From Diphasiastrum complanatum (Eukaryota; Streptophyta; Lycopodiopsida; Lycopodiales; Lycopodiaceae): a stretch of 64,000 nt of DNA. This document shows positions 21,323 through 37,265 of the stretch, piece after piece. Within the stretch, counting starts at the first letter, position 1. Every line of letters begins with the position of its first letter. A program made the translations under genes and the position numbers. Under the pieces are notes generated by a model. It was not told the origin of the DNA. It saw nothing but the letters and a program-made list of their open reading frames with translations, and made no database searches. The DNA lies in the NCBI GenBank assembly GCA_029204225.1, contig CM055111.1, positions 12,400,697-12,464,696 on the forward strand. Reading direction: 5' to 3'.

Positions 21323-21781
21323 ATGGCGTGGACAAAGCGAACAACACGAATCCACCCTGGTGGAATCCCAATCTCAGGTGGTGGTCTGGAAAATCCACCA
21401 CCACCGCCTCGTCCACCACCACCTCCTCCTAGGCCTAGGGACAGACCAAGAGACCCTGTTTGGCTGAAGGATATTCGAAAGATACAGAAGACAAATAATC
21501 TTCTGATTCTGAAAGCTCATATATAGAGATCCATCAAACATGTTACAAGAAGTCTATCTGCAGATGTGAGATGGACTGTAATAGTAATTGAGGCATTGCA
21601 CACAGCATATGAGGACTTTCAAGTAAAATTTTTTTCAGATACTGTTGTTGTAGCTATCCATGCCAAGAGGGTGACCATCATGCCCAAGGATTTCAACATT
21701 GTGTTCAGGCTAAGGGACACATATGACAATTTTGCAAAGTACTTCAGACCAGCTGATATCAAATCTTTAGCCATTCAATGA
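21323..21781 (+). pseudogene. Histone H3-fold (CenH3-like) copy 2, with tail
   Basis: The most complete copy. It starts MAWTKRTTR, echoing the MARTK start of H3, then a Gly/Pro region with Pro runs in place of most of the tail. The fold follows: PVWLKDIRKIQKTNNLLI, a loop 1 with DVRWT, ALHTAYEDFQVKFFSDT and AIHAKRVTIMPKDF, then FRLRDTY. It aligns to the H3 core without a gap. Trp in loop 1, the FSD before loop 2 and Phe after MPKD are shared with plant CenH3. One stop (TAG 21524-21526) replaces the CAG seen in copy 1. The Ser/Pro and Ulp1 parts are absent; the frame ends at 21781. I chose the ATG because gcaATGG is a good context and it restores the ARTK-like start. Confidence 0.85.
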
Positions 21782-22488
21782 CGGGTCATGCTTGGAGAGT
21801 TGAGATTTTCCAAACAAACATGCAAATTGCTTTTATAAATGTTTAAGTTCAACATTTGATTTTCCAAAAGCAAATGCGGCAACATCCAATAGTAGGACAA
21901 CTAATTAGGTCATCAATCATAATGGATAGTGAGCTGGCGTCCATCCAAAGTGAGCTGGCATCCGTCTAGTTGAATCTTCCTAGAAATTTTGTAGCTTCAA
22001 TTAAGGCGAACAATAAGCTATCTTTCACCCGACAAGATATTTGTCAGACCATGCCCGAACTTTTATAAGTCAGATCCACCTGTGAGCGATTCTTGTGTAC
22101 TTCTGCAGACTGTGTAGAAACACGAAGAAAATTGCAGGTCTGGATAGTGAGTTGGACAAAGAATAAAATGTCGATTAGTCGATTAGTAGGAGAACAATCC
22201 AATATCTTAGAGTGTAGATCCAGATCCATAGACTAGAGTAGTTGCCGATCGAGACCCTTAAATAGAACGAGTAGATAGGCTAAGCCCGATTAGATTTTCT
22301 TAGCTAGTTAATGGTGACCGGGATAGAGTGGATAGTTAGATATAATTCATCTTAGTTAGCCTAGAAAGATAATTTTTTTGTTAGAATAGACTTAGCCAAG
22401 CTGAAACTTAGGGTAGACGTAGATCGACCTATACTTAGAAGTAGCAGATCGTGATCCTTAGATTAACCTAGCAATTGACCTTGACTCT
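21782..22488. other. Intergenic, nothing seen
   Basis: No gene recognised. Contains short internal duplications such as AGTGAGCTGGC(A/G)TCC at about 21930 and 21952. Confidence 0.35.
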
Positions 22489-22615
22489 ATAACTCGTCCT
22501 ATAACTCGCAAATTGCCTATAACTTGCCAACTCCATATAACTTGCCATCAATATATAACTCGCCAACAACATTTAACTTGCCACCTATCTAAAACTCACC
22601 AACTTCACTTGCCCT
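22489..22615. repeat. 18-bp tandem repeat, about six degenerate units
   Basis: Units of the form ACT(T/C)GCCA-N6-ATATA recur every 18 bp (for example at 22521, 22539 and 22557), shortening to 13 bp at the right end. The array ends about 40 bp before the ATG of the ORF at 22656. A strict 18-bp period is a multiple of three, but no frame stays open through it to that ORF. Confidence 0.75.
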
Positions 22616-22655
22616 CAGACCTCCATTACTCTTCATACCATTCTACGTGAATCCA

Positions 22656-23700
22656 TGGCACCGAAACGTCGTCTTTTGAGCGCCACCACTCCTTCAACCC
22701 AAAAATCTTGAGTTACTCGCAATACCACCACACGTACTAGCCCCAACCACTCTTCTAGTCCAGCTACGTCCCCGCGGACGACAAGCTCGCCATCCACGTC
22801 CCAACAGACTGGATCCACTTCCTCATCCTCCCCAACCTATTCCACGTCCCCTAGTAGAGAGGAGGGAGAAACTTCTCCCCGTTCTGCCCACCAAATCGCT
22901 GCTACTTGTACCATGCACACACACTCGCAGTATACCATCCTCCTACTCCTCATAGCACAAGAGATCACCACACTCCGCACCCCTGGCTTCCTTGCTGTTC
23001 TCACACGAGCAGGTCTAGCCGATATGAAAATACCCATCTTCCAAAACTATTCCATCGTGCAACAGCAGGCCTTCGCCACGTTTGCCAACGACAATATTAT
23101 GGTCACCTATAAGAGGCACAACCACGTGGTCCCCCTTGACCCGTAACTGATTTCATCAACTCTCTCAGTTCTGCTCTCCACCAATCTACTAGCCACCCAT
23201 CGCTCCAAAAATTTGACATATATGTCTTCTTCCTTCTTTACCAAGCCGAGGTCAAAACCAGAACCAATGACGGGTATCTGATTGCACACATTAGGAATCC
23301 TAATCTCCGTGACGCGATAGACTTCCTATCTGCCACCATCATCGTCAACTCCCACCACCCCCTACATGTATCCAAGCAGTCGTCGTCATGACAACCATGG
23401 TGGAAAGTCCCAGTACCATTTATGATTGGGCTTCATTTCTCATCAAAGAGTTGCAGAATGCTTTCAAGCGCACTCGTTGGATCACCTGCGATGGTTTGAT
23501 CACAATAATTGCCTACACCCATCTAGAAAACGTAGGTGTCAGGATGCTTGCGCTCTCCTCCCCATCCTCACAAGACACACTCGCGCAATTGTTGGCAGAT
23601 CAACAATCACCTACCTTCACCTCCTCTCCTACACCATCAATCCATGCCCATACTAGCCCCACACACACCAGTCTCGTACATTCTTCTCTCTTTCTCTAGA
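22656..23700 (+). pseudogene. Gag-like ORF of a non-autonomous retroelement
   Basis: The ATG at 22656 opens MAPKRRLLSATTPSTQ, which stops at TGA-like breaks but resumes in the same frame with a Ser/Thr/Pro-rich head. A structured part follows (TILLLLIAQEITTLRTPGF, IPIFQNYSIVQQQAFATFAN). Another frame at 23388-23699 reads YDWASFLIKELQNAFKRTRW and CDGLITIIAYTHLENVGV, again protein-like. I do not know the family. About 500 bp downstream is a purine tract and LTR start, which suggests a retroelement protein with gag-like position. Confidence 0.4.
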
Positions 23701-24211
23701 TAGTTTCTCCTCCTCGTAGTCCGATCCGCCCAGTTACCTCCACTGTCGCAACCATAACATCATCTCCAATCACCACCCTGGTTGTTTATATGTCCTCGTC
23801 CACACGGTCACACAAACCCATCGCCAAATTTGTGATGCCGAAGATGCCCAGGGCAAACAGTTGGAAAAGGGTCAATAGGGCAACTCTCCTCACTTTGTCT
23901 ATATATAATAACCAAAAAAAGCCAGAAAATGCATCACGAGACTCAAGTTTATTTTTTATTATGATTTTTCACTATTAATTACTTTTATTTTCTTTACTTC
24001 CCTATACGTACACTTTCCTTGTCTTTCCCCTTTTCACCCTCACTTTTTTGCCAAATTTTTTTTTCCTTCCTAACTTCTCGCTGCACTTTTTACCCCTTCT
24101 TGTCTATACCCCCTTTTCACTCTCTTTCACCACGGTTTCACATCCACGCATGCCAACACCAAGGACATATGCAGGCGCCAAGGGACTGTCACCAAAATTG
24201 CAGTGGGGGCT
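23701..24211. other. 3' part of the gag-like region and purine tract
   Basis: Degraded Ser/Pro-rich sequence and pyrimidine-rich DNA, ending in AGTGGGGGC at 24203-24211, a polypurine-tract candidate that abuts TGTTAGAAAG. Confidence 0.4.
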
Positions 24212-25290
24212 TGTTAGAAAGTTTTGGTGAAGATTTTTCTAACGAATGATTCTGGTAAAGATTCTTCTAACGGATTACAGGATGTTCGTGTGAGCTATGG
24301 GGGGACTGTATGATTCACTTCGAATATGGATGAATCATAACTCAGAAAGAGGATTCTCCCATTGCTCCACTGACAACACATTCAAAAGTTAAAGAGAGTG
24401 TAGAAATTCTGTCAAATGAGCTAGCAAAGGAAGCTGGTTTCTCCTCAACGATTTGGTATGAAGAAAGTTCAACCTTTGATCTTATTACAAATGCCAAAAG
24501 TGCCCAATGAATATCACATGAAGAAATCATGTCGTCGAACTACATCAAGGAATGTTGACAGACAACCAGGAAGGAATTCTAGAATCTAGATTCACTGAGA
24601 TCGCCAATATCAGAAGGTCAACAAGTTGCGGACCGGTCAATGAGCAAAAACAAAGCCCATCACTTCCCAACAGATTCTACGGTGATGGGAATAAAAGCAT
24701 GGCCGAGTCGGCATAAGAATTAGATCTATCAGTGATGTAACATCCAACACCCTTAAAAGGTGCACTGTACTCATGAGCCAAAGGTGTGAGAAGTGAAAAT
24801 AGATCTTTACTCTATTGGGCCAAAAATGAAAAAGGACCCAAGTTGTTCTAAAATGCATTTTGGTCTTTAACTTTTCTATGATAGTCAAGTTGTTATGGCA
24901 CATGGTTTTGGGTGAATCCAAAACCCTAACCCTAGCTTTGTCTATAAGTAGGGATGTGACACCATTTTGTAATCACTTTTCACTTTTAGATTAGAGATTG
25001 AGAGTGAGAGAAGAAACCTCCTCCTCCATTTTCCTACTTTTGAAGTCGTCCTATTTTGAAATTGTATGCATTCTTGTGGATGTTTGAATGTCTGATTGAC
25101 ATTTCCTAATCATGCTATCACATTTAGATTGATCATTAGATCAAGCTTTCATCCTCTTAAAATCACACAATAGTAAAATACTTGCTAAAAAACACTTTTG
25201 GAGAGATCATTCAGATCCATAGGTAGGTTCCATTTCCACTGTTTCTCTCCCTTGAGAAGACAAGCCTCAAGAGGAGAAGATACAGTGCTC
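24212..25290 (+). mobile_element. Putative LTR
   Basis: It starts TGTTAGAAAGTTTTGG directly after a purine tract. A CTATAAGTAGG TATA-type box lies near 24940, just after CCCTAACCCTA, and is followed by a pyrimidine-rich leader. The matching left LTR was not found, so the element is incomplete or the right boundary (an estimate) is wrong. Confidence 0.45.
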
Positions 25291-25827
25291 AAAGAGCCTA
25301 AATAACTCAAGCAAACCAAGATCCAAGAAGAGGATCAAAGAGCCAAGAAGAATGTCAAGCATCTCACCCCTCCTCTTATTGTCAACTGAAGTTGAATATA
25401 AAACATTTTAGAAGAGAATTGATGATAATTTTTTCTGAGAGAGAGTGATGTTCATGAGGATCCATTTCCTTGACTAAGTAGGAGGTTTTGCATCTCTATC
25501 GTCTTGTTAGGAGATAGATTTCATACATGTTTACAACATAATTATGTTCATCATTGACACTACCACTACCCAGATTTGATGACAAGGCATAATGCTAATT
25601 ATGTCACAACAAAAACAAACAAACAAAAATGTATTAGAACATGCATTAGCTAGAATACATTTTAGATCTATAAGGACATGAAAAAATTATAATGACATGA
25701 GTAATTGCATACATGTAGTGAAATAATATAAATGTATAGTTTTGAAATAAAAACATCGAAAAAAACTCAATGTATAAGAAATTGCATTTCTTATACATTT
25801 TTACATAAGAAAATGTTTTACATTTTT
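25291..25827. other. Intergenic, nothing seen
   Basis: AT-rich with no gene. It ends where similarity to the last SIN3 intron begins. Confidence 0.4.
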
Positions 25828-26186
25828 TATCTTTTTTTCTAAGACTTGAATTTGTACGATCATCACATTAGACACCATGTATATGTAGGTGAAAGATAGT
25901 GTGAGGCTTATTGTGATAAACTCTTGTTTGAAGAAAAAGGTACTCTATTGTATTGAATGTTTTTGTTTTACTAAATAGAAGGCCTTTGCATTATCTGCAG
26001 GTTTCATATCTCTTTGCTAGTGAGGATGACCTTTTGTACATAAGGAAGTGGCCTGAGATCCTTAATTCTCTTCAGGTCAATAGTAGGCCCCGTAGCATTT
26101 CCATGACGTGTGGTTCTAGAGGATCCATAACTAAACAAGATAGAGTTAAGAGGTTCCTTGTATGGTTGGAGGGTAAGCTGACATAG
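25828..26186 (+). pseudogene. SIN3-like gene, last intron and last exon (copy 1)
   Basis: An intron ending CTGCAG leads into an exon (26001-26186) reading VSYLFASEDDLLYIRKWPE, then KQDRVKRFLVWLEGKL and TAG. The intron and exon match 33016-33290 closely, including non-coding intron sequence, so this is a duplicated genomic segment and not a retrocopy. This exon is intact, while the copy at 33 kb has a stop. The upstream exons of this copy are not in the window. SIN3 is the scaffold of histone deacetylase co-repressor complexes in the nucleus. Confidence 0.7.
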
Positions 26187-30355
<4,169 letters not shown>

Positions 30356-33315
30356 CTGTTAACTGAAGTTAAGCAGAGAAATGAGAAAAAGAGGAGGGAA
30401 GATGATACAATGCTCCCAATCCCTGTTGGAAATCGCAGACCCCTCATTCCTGATATGAATTTTGACTATCCTGATCCTGGTATCCATGAGGACCTATACC
30501 AAATTGTCAAGTACTCTGTGTATCAAGTATGCGATACTATGGAGGAATCCAATAAAGTAATGCAGATGTGGACAAATTTTACTGAGCCAATGTCTGGTGC
30601 GCCTACGCGTCCCCATGGTGCTGAAGATATGGAAAAGCTACCAAAGTAAAAGCTCCCGATTCAAAGCAAAGTAGTTCTAGTGCTGGAGAAAGCGCAACAA
30701 CAGGTGGAGCTGAGGGTACGGATAAAGCTGCAACTCAGCTTGCAGATGGTGCGGAGCATAGAAATGTTGTCAGTTCTAATAATGGTATTTTCTTTGTTGG
30801 AGCGGCAAACTATCCATTGGGACAAGTTCTGAAGGACTGCAAATCAAATAAGGACTCGGGGGTCAGGCATGAAGAGCCTGACGCAGATGATGCAGACACT
30901 GATGATGAAGTTGAAGAGAGCTTGCAAAAATCTATTGAAGACAGCGAGAATATTTCAGAGGCTGTTGAAAAAGTTTCATGCAGTGCATCAGGTGACAATG
31001 ATGATGCTTCACGTGCGGATCATGAAGAGGAGGATGAAGAGGATGAGGAGCAGGAAGGAAAGGTGGAAAGTGAAGGTGAAGCAGAAGGGATGGCTGATGC
31101 TGAAGATGAAGGAGATGGCTTTTCATTGGCATCTCTTGATCGTTCTCCAGTTCTTTGTAAACCTTTGGCCGTCCATGCTACTTCCTTCGATATTGGGCCA
31201 CCTTCAAAGAACAGTGTTATATTTTACGGGAATGACATGTTTTACATTCTTTTCAAGCTTTATCAGGTAATCTTGCAGTTTGCAATCTGTACAAATATTG
31301 AGATAGCAATTGTAGCAATTTGTTGTGCTTGCGCTTTTTCTGACGTCCCGAGTCTTGATTTTGATGTTTCGGTTTTCTGTTCTTATGTCTCCTACTGTTA
31401 CAAATCAGGATAACTAAAATGAATGTGAAAAAAAGTTGCAATCTTACTTCACTTCAAGGGCTTGATTTGGTTGTTACAAGAAGTTGAGTCCTGCTTCTTG
31501 ATTAGAATACTGAACATGTGTTATCTTTGTACTGAAATTTGAAGACATTTTGCTTTTTCAATTCCCGGCAACGTGCAGACCTTATATGAACGAATTCTTT
31601 CGGCAAAAATGAATTTTATGGCAGCCGAGGAGAAGTGGAAAACATTTAAAGATTAATCCACTCCAGATCTTTATACGAAGTACATACTGGAACTTAGTAT
31701 CCTTTTCATCATGCAAGTACCTGTACATGTCTATTTTTTATAAGGAGTACACCTTTTTAGAGGAAATGTTTAGGTAATGTTTGATTACGACTAGTCGTGA
31801 AGCATTGATTTATTATGTTTCAGAGAATTCATGTAGCATCGGACAGAATAGAGAGAGATAGATGTAACGGAGAGAGAGAACTAATTTTTATTAATTGATT
31901 ATGAGAGAAGAGCGAACTACCCATTACAAGGAGACGATGAGTAGGCGACGTTCTGAGGGATTGCGTCCTTTTGGGACCCAAGTCTCTTTTTTGTAAACTA
32001 GTTATTTTGTGTACGTGTGAAAGCAAACATTACTATCCTTAACAGAATTAGCATTTATAGATTATTCTACTCTGGCTTGAAGGGCTTTTTATTTCTCATT
32101 TGCTAAATTTATGAACGTCAAACAGATTCATGACGGCTCTATACAATTTCCTTGGTGGAATTGATGTAAATGCATGTTTTGAGGACGAGTGCCGGTCAAT
32201 TATTGGGCCACAGTCCTACATTTTGTTTACTCCTGACAAGTTAATACTCAGACTTGTGAAGCAGGTTCGAGAACTTCTCATATCTGTTGTTTTTCTTATT
32301 TTTATGGGATCTTTTGAAGAAAGTGTCTGCTTAGTACTGTTCACTAAGTTTAAGTGAGCTGACCAGATTTGCTGAGTTTAAAAAAATATTTTGCAGCTTC
32401 AAGCAATTGCTGCTGATGAAACGGCAAATAAACTTCTATTGCTATGCACACATGAGAAATCACGTGGAGCTTGTAGGATTATTGACATTGTTTACCATGC
32501 AAATGCATGTGTTGTGACACTCCATGATGAGAGCGTCTTTCGATTTGAGCATGTACGTGATATGTATATTTTCTCTAATGACAATGTTTCTGCTTTCTGT
32601 CTATCTCATCTTACATGTGCGAACATGCGAATTTTTGTGACAACCGAAAATATGCCCAGTGAATTATCAATTCAGCTAATGGAGGGATCTGAGAAATTGG
32701 AGGTTCCGGCAACTATTATTGATTATCCTTTCCAAAATTACTTGAACGATTACTTGCTCTCAGTGCCAGAGAGGAAAGATCGTCATCTTGTTTTTGCTGA
32801 AAGGTAGCTTCAGTGTTTTGCTTGGTGTCTCATAAATTCTAAGACATTGAATGAACCACCTTTGTTTGTTACTAATCAGCTCTCTACTTATCCGCAGAAA
32901 TAAGCGCAAATTCACAGATGACAAGGAAAGTGAAGCTTTTATGAAGGCAACAAGAAATGTTTACGTGGTGAATGGTTTGGGGTGCAAGATAGATTGTACG
33001 ACCACCAAGGTTTATCCTTTTTTCTAAGACTTGAATTTGTACGATCATCACATTAGACACCGTGTATATGTAGGTGAAAGATAGTGTGAGGAACTCTTGT
33101 TTGAAGAAAAATGTTTTTGTTTTACTAAATAGAATGTCTCTGCATTCTCTGCAGGTCTCATATGTCTTTGATAGTGAGGACCTTCTGTAGAGAAGGAAGT
33201 GGCCTAAGATCGTTAATTCTCTTCAGGTCAATAGTGGGCTCCGTAGCATTTCCATGATGTGTGGTTCTAGTACAAGGATTACTCAACCGGGGACTAGCCA
33301 ACTTAGGAGGTAATT
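30356..33315 (+). pseudogene. SIN3-like co-repressor, C-terminal half (copy 2)
   Basis: After an ACAG acceptor the protein reads MLPIPVGNRRPLIPDMNFDY and IVKYSVYQVCD, then an acidic region with VESEGEAEGMAD, a hallmark of plant SIN3-like (SNL) proteins, then FYGNDMFYILFKLYQ. Further exons: TLYERILSAKMN (31579-31679), [11 protein letters not shown] (32126-32274), LQAIAADE (32397-32803), NKRKF (32898-33009) and VSYVFDSEDLL (33155 on), joined by GT-AG introns. Defects: a 1-base loss near 30635, TAA at 31654-31656, about 35 extra residues after FRFEH at 32555 (probably retained intron), and TAG at 33188-33190. The N-terminal PAH and HDAC-interaction parts are absent. Confidence 0.8.
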
Positions 33316-34688
33316 AAAAGGTTCAGAGGTTGTAAGACAATTTGGCCACTAAATTAAACGTTGCAGAGTTTCCCAGGCCAAATGCGGGCGCCACAAGTTT
33401 GAGGGGCATATGAACATTTCAACTTGCCACTTGATGCAAGGAGAAAGGGCCACACAATCACTTCTTTGACCTCTTTATATGGATTAAGAATGTGGATTAT
33501 GGATGAAATTTCATACTATCAAGAGCATCCAAAGATCAAAATATTGATTTTGAATATGAGGGTCCCATCATTTTTTTGCTTCATGTACTTGATGTAAGAA
33601 ACAGATGTGATATTGGTGAAAGTTTCACGGAGCAACTTGCTTTGATGCCCAATAGATTTATACATAAAGTAAAGGAAGAACAATCACTTTTGAACATCTA
33701 TCTTGTTGCCATCTTGTCACCCCCTTATTCCTATGAGTTTGCAACCTTTTTTTGACCCAGGTCACCATCACCATCATCGTCTCTATTGTCCCAAGTCATA
33801 GATTGCCACATAACCATTCAAGTGTTATGGTTCCATCATGTCAATTTACTTTTGTCATCGTGTGTTTTCTTTAGAGATGTGGATCTATCTCTCGTCTGTG
33901 GTTTGCACAATTATTCAAGTTTTTGCTTTGCTTACCAAACCTCCTATGAACCTCTATTTCTTCTACAAATGTGCTTCCCTCTTTGATTTATGGTTCATAT
34001 TGACATGAGCATTCCAATCATGGAACGATGGAAAAATGACATAGCACTTTTTGAAGCATTTTATCTCCTTGAAATTCATCTTCATGAAGTGATATTACAT
34101 GTTATGTGATTACGTTATTCAATTTTTTAGCAGAAAAATACAAGACACTATGAAATGATGATAAAACTAGGATTGACATTTGTTATAGATTTAGACCACC
34201 TATTGGACAAATGTTACATAGACCATACGCATATTCTAAAACTATTGCAGAGCTTCAACATATTTTTGACGAAATGGATTACGTGTCTGTTAATGAATTT
34301 GGAACTTTTATAGAATAAATTTTTTGGCATTTTTACAATGCATAAAAATTCAATGATTTTTTTGGTTAACATATTAGGATGTGATAATGTATATATATTT
34401 TGGATTTTTGAATTCACTTTGTTGACATTAATTTGGACCATGATTGTATTCCAAGATTGGAATACTTGCCGCATAGGGCTGTTCGAAACATCATGCTCCC
34501 CATGCAACTGGATCTCTCGGCTTTTATGTTGAAAGCTGAGGGTGTTGTCCTGATAATTTCTATTCAATCCCGATATCGATTTCAAGCGCATTTATTGTGC
34601 AAAAATATTTTGAATCCTTTCTGCTCGCTTGGATGCGATATTCCAATTTTAAGTTTTTTTTCTTCAATTTTGTCTTTTATTTCCGAAC
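33316..34688. other. Non-coding, upstream of H3-like copy 3
   Basis: No gene recognised. No sequence similarity by eye to the upstream DNA of the other H3-like copies. Confidence 0.4.
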
Positions 34689-35375
34689 ATGATGGCTAGG
34701 ACTAAATCCACTACCTGTGCCAGACGCTCTGTACATCCTTTCCATGCCCGTGTCCCTCTTGGAACTAGCCGACGACGTGGTAGGAAGCAGGTCTGGCTGA
34801 GGAAGACCAAGAAACTTCAGAGATCAACTAAATTGTTGCTTCCAAGAGCTCTCTTTGGCCGATCTGTTAGGAATGTCACCCTGTCGCTTGGGCTAAATGT
34901 TCGTTTTGTTGTGGCGGCCATGCAGGCCTTATAGAGTGCGCTGTAGAGGACTATATGTCCCATTTTTTGACAATTCCATTTTTCTTGCCCTACATGATAA
35001 GCGTGTTACCATCATGCCCAAGGATTTTGTAATTCTCAAAAGACTTCGAGACTGTTATTCAGGGTTTCACGGTGGATAACGCCAGCACCTCCAAAGATCT
35101 ATTGCCTCTGGATAGATCAGACATGCCAACTATCTCAAGAGGGAAGATGAAGCAAGTTGTACCTAAAAAAAGCTGCATCTCGTAGGCTAGTTGCTTCACT
35201 TCCTCCGAGAGTCATCCCTGCAAAGGGACCTCGTATCGTCCTGATCACCGAATCAACGTCTTTCGACTCTGAATCACAAACTTCTCCTCCTCCTATTACT
35301 CGTCAACATCATCAGAAGGTTTCTTCACCAAAGGTAGAGATAACCCAAGAGGAGCTTGACAAGATAATAGAATAA
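34689..35375 (+). pseudogene. Histone H3-fold copy 3, most H3-like tail
   Basis: It begins MMARTKSTTCARRS, preserving the ARTK start of H3, and carries a basic tail. The fold reads QVWLRKTKKLQRSTKLLL, then a loop with NVRF (Phe, as in canonical H3). After two 1-base frame breaks (about 34925 and 34970) it reads FFDNSIFLALHDKRVTIMPKDF and KRLRDCY. It is more diverged from copies 1 and 2 than they are from each other. A Ser/Pro-containing basic tail continues to 35375 in another frame (35157-35375, with SPPPITRQHHQKVSSPK). No Ulp1 domain follows. It is convergent with gene E. Confidence 0.8.
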
Positions 35376-36042
35376 TTTGTAAATATTGTCTCGACATCCA
35401 TTTTAAACCCTATACATAACCTTTTTTGTAGAATCTCATACGATCCTTGGTAGACATATTTTGATTCTAACCATTATAATGAATATGAATCTTATTTAGC
35501 TAATAAAATTGGGTGATCATTTGCATTCACGAGACTTTTTTTTTGTTTTGAGAGTACATGATGCATGACCTCCCTTTTTTTTTGAGAAGATTCTATTGTT
35601 ATTCTTTAGAGGTGAGCACTAGCATCTATCAAAATTGCTCACGCTTTTTGTGATACGTATTCTAAATCACAATGTGCATGCATATCTATTTTATTTACAA
35701 AAAAATATTTACAGTTTTATAGTTATAGCTTTAGTTTTCATCTGAGAAGAAGACATCGCCTCTACAAATGCCTGCTTGCTCGTCGTCATCACCACCGGTA
35801 CCCCCATCATTGCCACTAGGTCCCGTCGCGCCCATTGTCGTCCCTCCTCCTCCTGTGCAAGTTCTTGATCAATCTGCTCCTCTTGAGCTTCATCAATTTG
35901 CACACACAATCACAGGTACTTTGAGAAATTTGAACGCAACGCAAAATCCTATTTTAACTAAACATGAGGTATATACGCATTTTGTGAAAGTTGTGAATGC
36001 AATGCAATTCTATTTCAACCAAAGAGTAGTTTCAACTAAAAG
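35376..36042. other. Spacer between H3 copy 3 and gene E; possible acidic 3' exon of gene E
   Basis: On the minus strand 35909-35709 reads QELAQEEEGRQWARRDLVAM and ends at a stop. It could be a further 3' exon of gene E, because a donor-like GTAAAC occurs in the exon at 36043-36174, but this is weak. The plus-strand reading is Pro/Ser-rich low complexity. Confidence 0.3.
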
Positions 36043-36417
36043 TCAGAAGTTAGGGTTTACTTGGTCTATTGAAAAGATGCCTCTACTTTCCAATTCCCTT
36101 TGCATGTTCTTGAAATTACGATTGTAGTAAAGTTTGTATTCTCCATCACTTGGAACTATGCCATAGATCACATTCTGTAGACACATCAAAGAAACTTGTT
36201 AGCAATTGAGCTATGAATATAACTTAGTTGACTTAAGCTATGAATAGAACTTAACAATGAAATTTAGGGTTAAAAATTACTCACAAAATAATCATTAAAA
36301 TGTTGTTCCCCCCTGAAGCAAAGATGATTGATACTATTCATGGTCAGTCTTACTCTTGCTACTTCCTTATGCATGTCATATTTATGGGGGATTTTCCTAA
36401 ACCCACTCGTGAGCGAA
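36043..36417 (-). pseudogene. Unknown gene E, 3' exons, disrupted by an LTR element
   Basis: Two minus-strand exons with consensus borders. The upstream one (to 36285) reads SGFRKIPHKYDMHKEVARVR and ends HFNDYF|GTGAGT. The next (36174-36043) starts after TCTACAG and reads NVIYGIVPSDGEYKLYYNRN, then KNMQRELESRGIF, ending at TGA. The family is unknown to me. The coding strand is cut at 36418-36422, where the LTR element at 36423-41189 has inserted; the frame appears to continue at 41195 with SKSTWTS. It converges on H3 copy 3, the same arrangement as gene C with H3/Ulp1. Confidence 0.5.
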
Positions 36418-36422
36418 GTCCA

Positions 36423-37252
36423 GAAAAATGCAAAAATAAGCTTGGTAGAGGCCAAAAATCTTGTATATAGATAAACACACATGTGTGGAGCCTGTTCCCA
36501 CGTGTGAAAATAGTGTACTTGTCATGTACCATAATCATATAGGTTGTACATATGATCTAATTCAAGTTCTAGTGGCTAAAAAGGCCAAAAACTAGTTTTC
36601 TAGATATATGACACATGGCATCAATCTATTGATTGCATGAGCCAAATATTTTGGTTAGGTGTCATATCCCATGTGTAGAGGACATCTCACACGTGTGGAA
36701 TAAGTTGAAGTAGGCAAATTTTGAATTCTAAAAGATTTCCAAGTAGATCTCCATATAGAAGGAAAATGGACCAAAAGTGCTCAAAATAGAAGGTTTTGTC
36801 CAAGTGTCAGTTTTGCATGATGAATCATCATATGACAAAGCACCTTCACACATGTGGGATCAGAGGGATGATCAGTACCACGAGCTCCCACTTATTGTAT
36901 ATATAGAGCCACATTTGGCCATAATCAATGTGAGACACCAATCTTGGTTTTGGAAGCAATTTTGAGTGATTCTCTCCATTTGTCTACATTTGTTTTGATT
37001 GTTTTGAGGTTCTATCAATGTGTACTTGATTTTCAGGTTGGAGTCCGTACTCAGACAGTGTTTCACACGTGTGAAACCATTAAGTACACTTACCTTCAAT
37101 TAATGATTGTTCTTGTTAGGATTTTGTGTCTAGAATTGATCTAGATTGATCTTAATCTGAAGTAGATTGATAGTTCAAGTAATCTGACAACCAATCCCTC
37201 TTGAGGATCAGATTAGGATCCACTCTTGGTCCTTTTTGTACTTTTTTGCACA
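36423..37252 (+). repeat. 5' LTR of the 36-41 kb element
   Basis: 830 bp ending TTTTTTGCACA. It carries CCCACGTGTG (36498), CACACGTGTG at 36688-36697, and the 16-bp palindrome TTTCACACGTGTGAAA at 37061-37076. A TATATATAGAGC TATA-type box lies near 36896. It starts at GAAAAATG, three bases short of its partner. Confidence 0.9.
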
Positions 37253-37265
37253 TGGTATCAGAGCC
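37253..37265 (+). other. Primer-binding site, initiator-Met tRNA
   Basis: TGGTATCAGAGCC directly follows the 5' LTR and matches the complement of the plant initiator methionine tRNA 3' end. Confidence 0.9.

Noticed and set aside
21323..21781. Calling it a functional CenH3 gene
   Set aside because: It has an in-frame TAG, lacks the longer CenH3 loop 1, and sits among repeats; only CenH3-like residues can be claimed.
22489..22615. CRISPR array
   Set aside because: The 18-bp units are contiguous with no spacers of uniform length, and the DNA is clearly plant nuclear.
24921..24934. Interstitial telomere array
   Set aside because: CCCTAACCCTA here and AGGGTTAGGGTT near 6650 are only about two units and lie inside LTRs, so they are ordinary LTR sequence. 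Only the (TTTAGGG)2 at a deletion scar (56994) seemed worth reporting.
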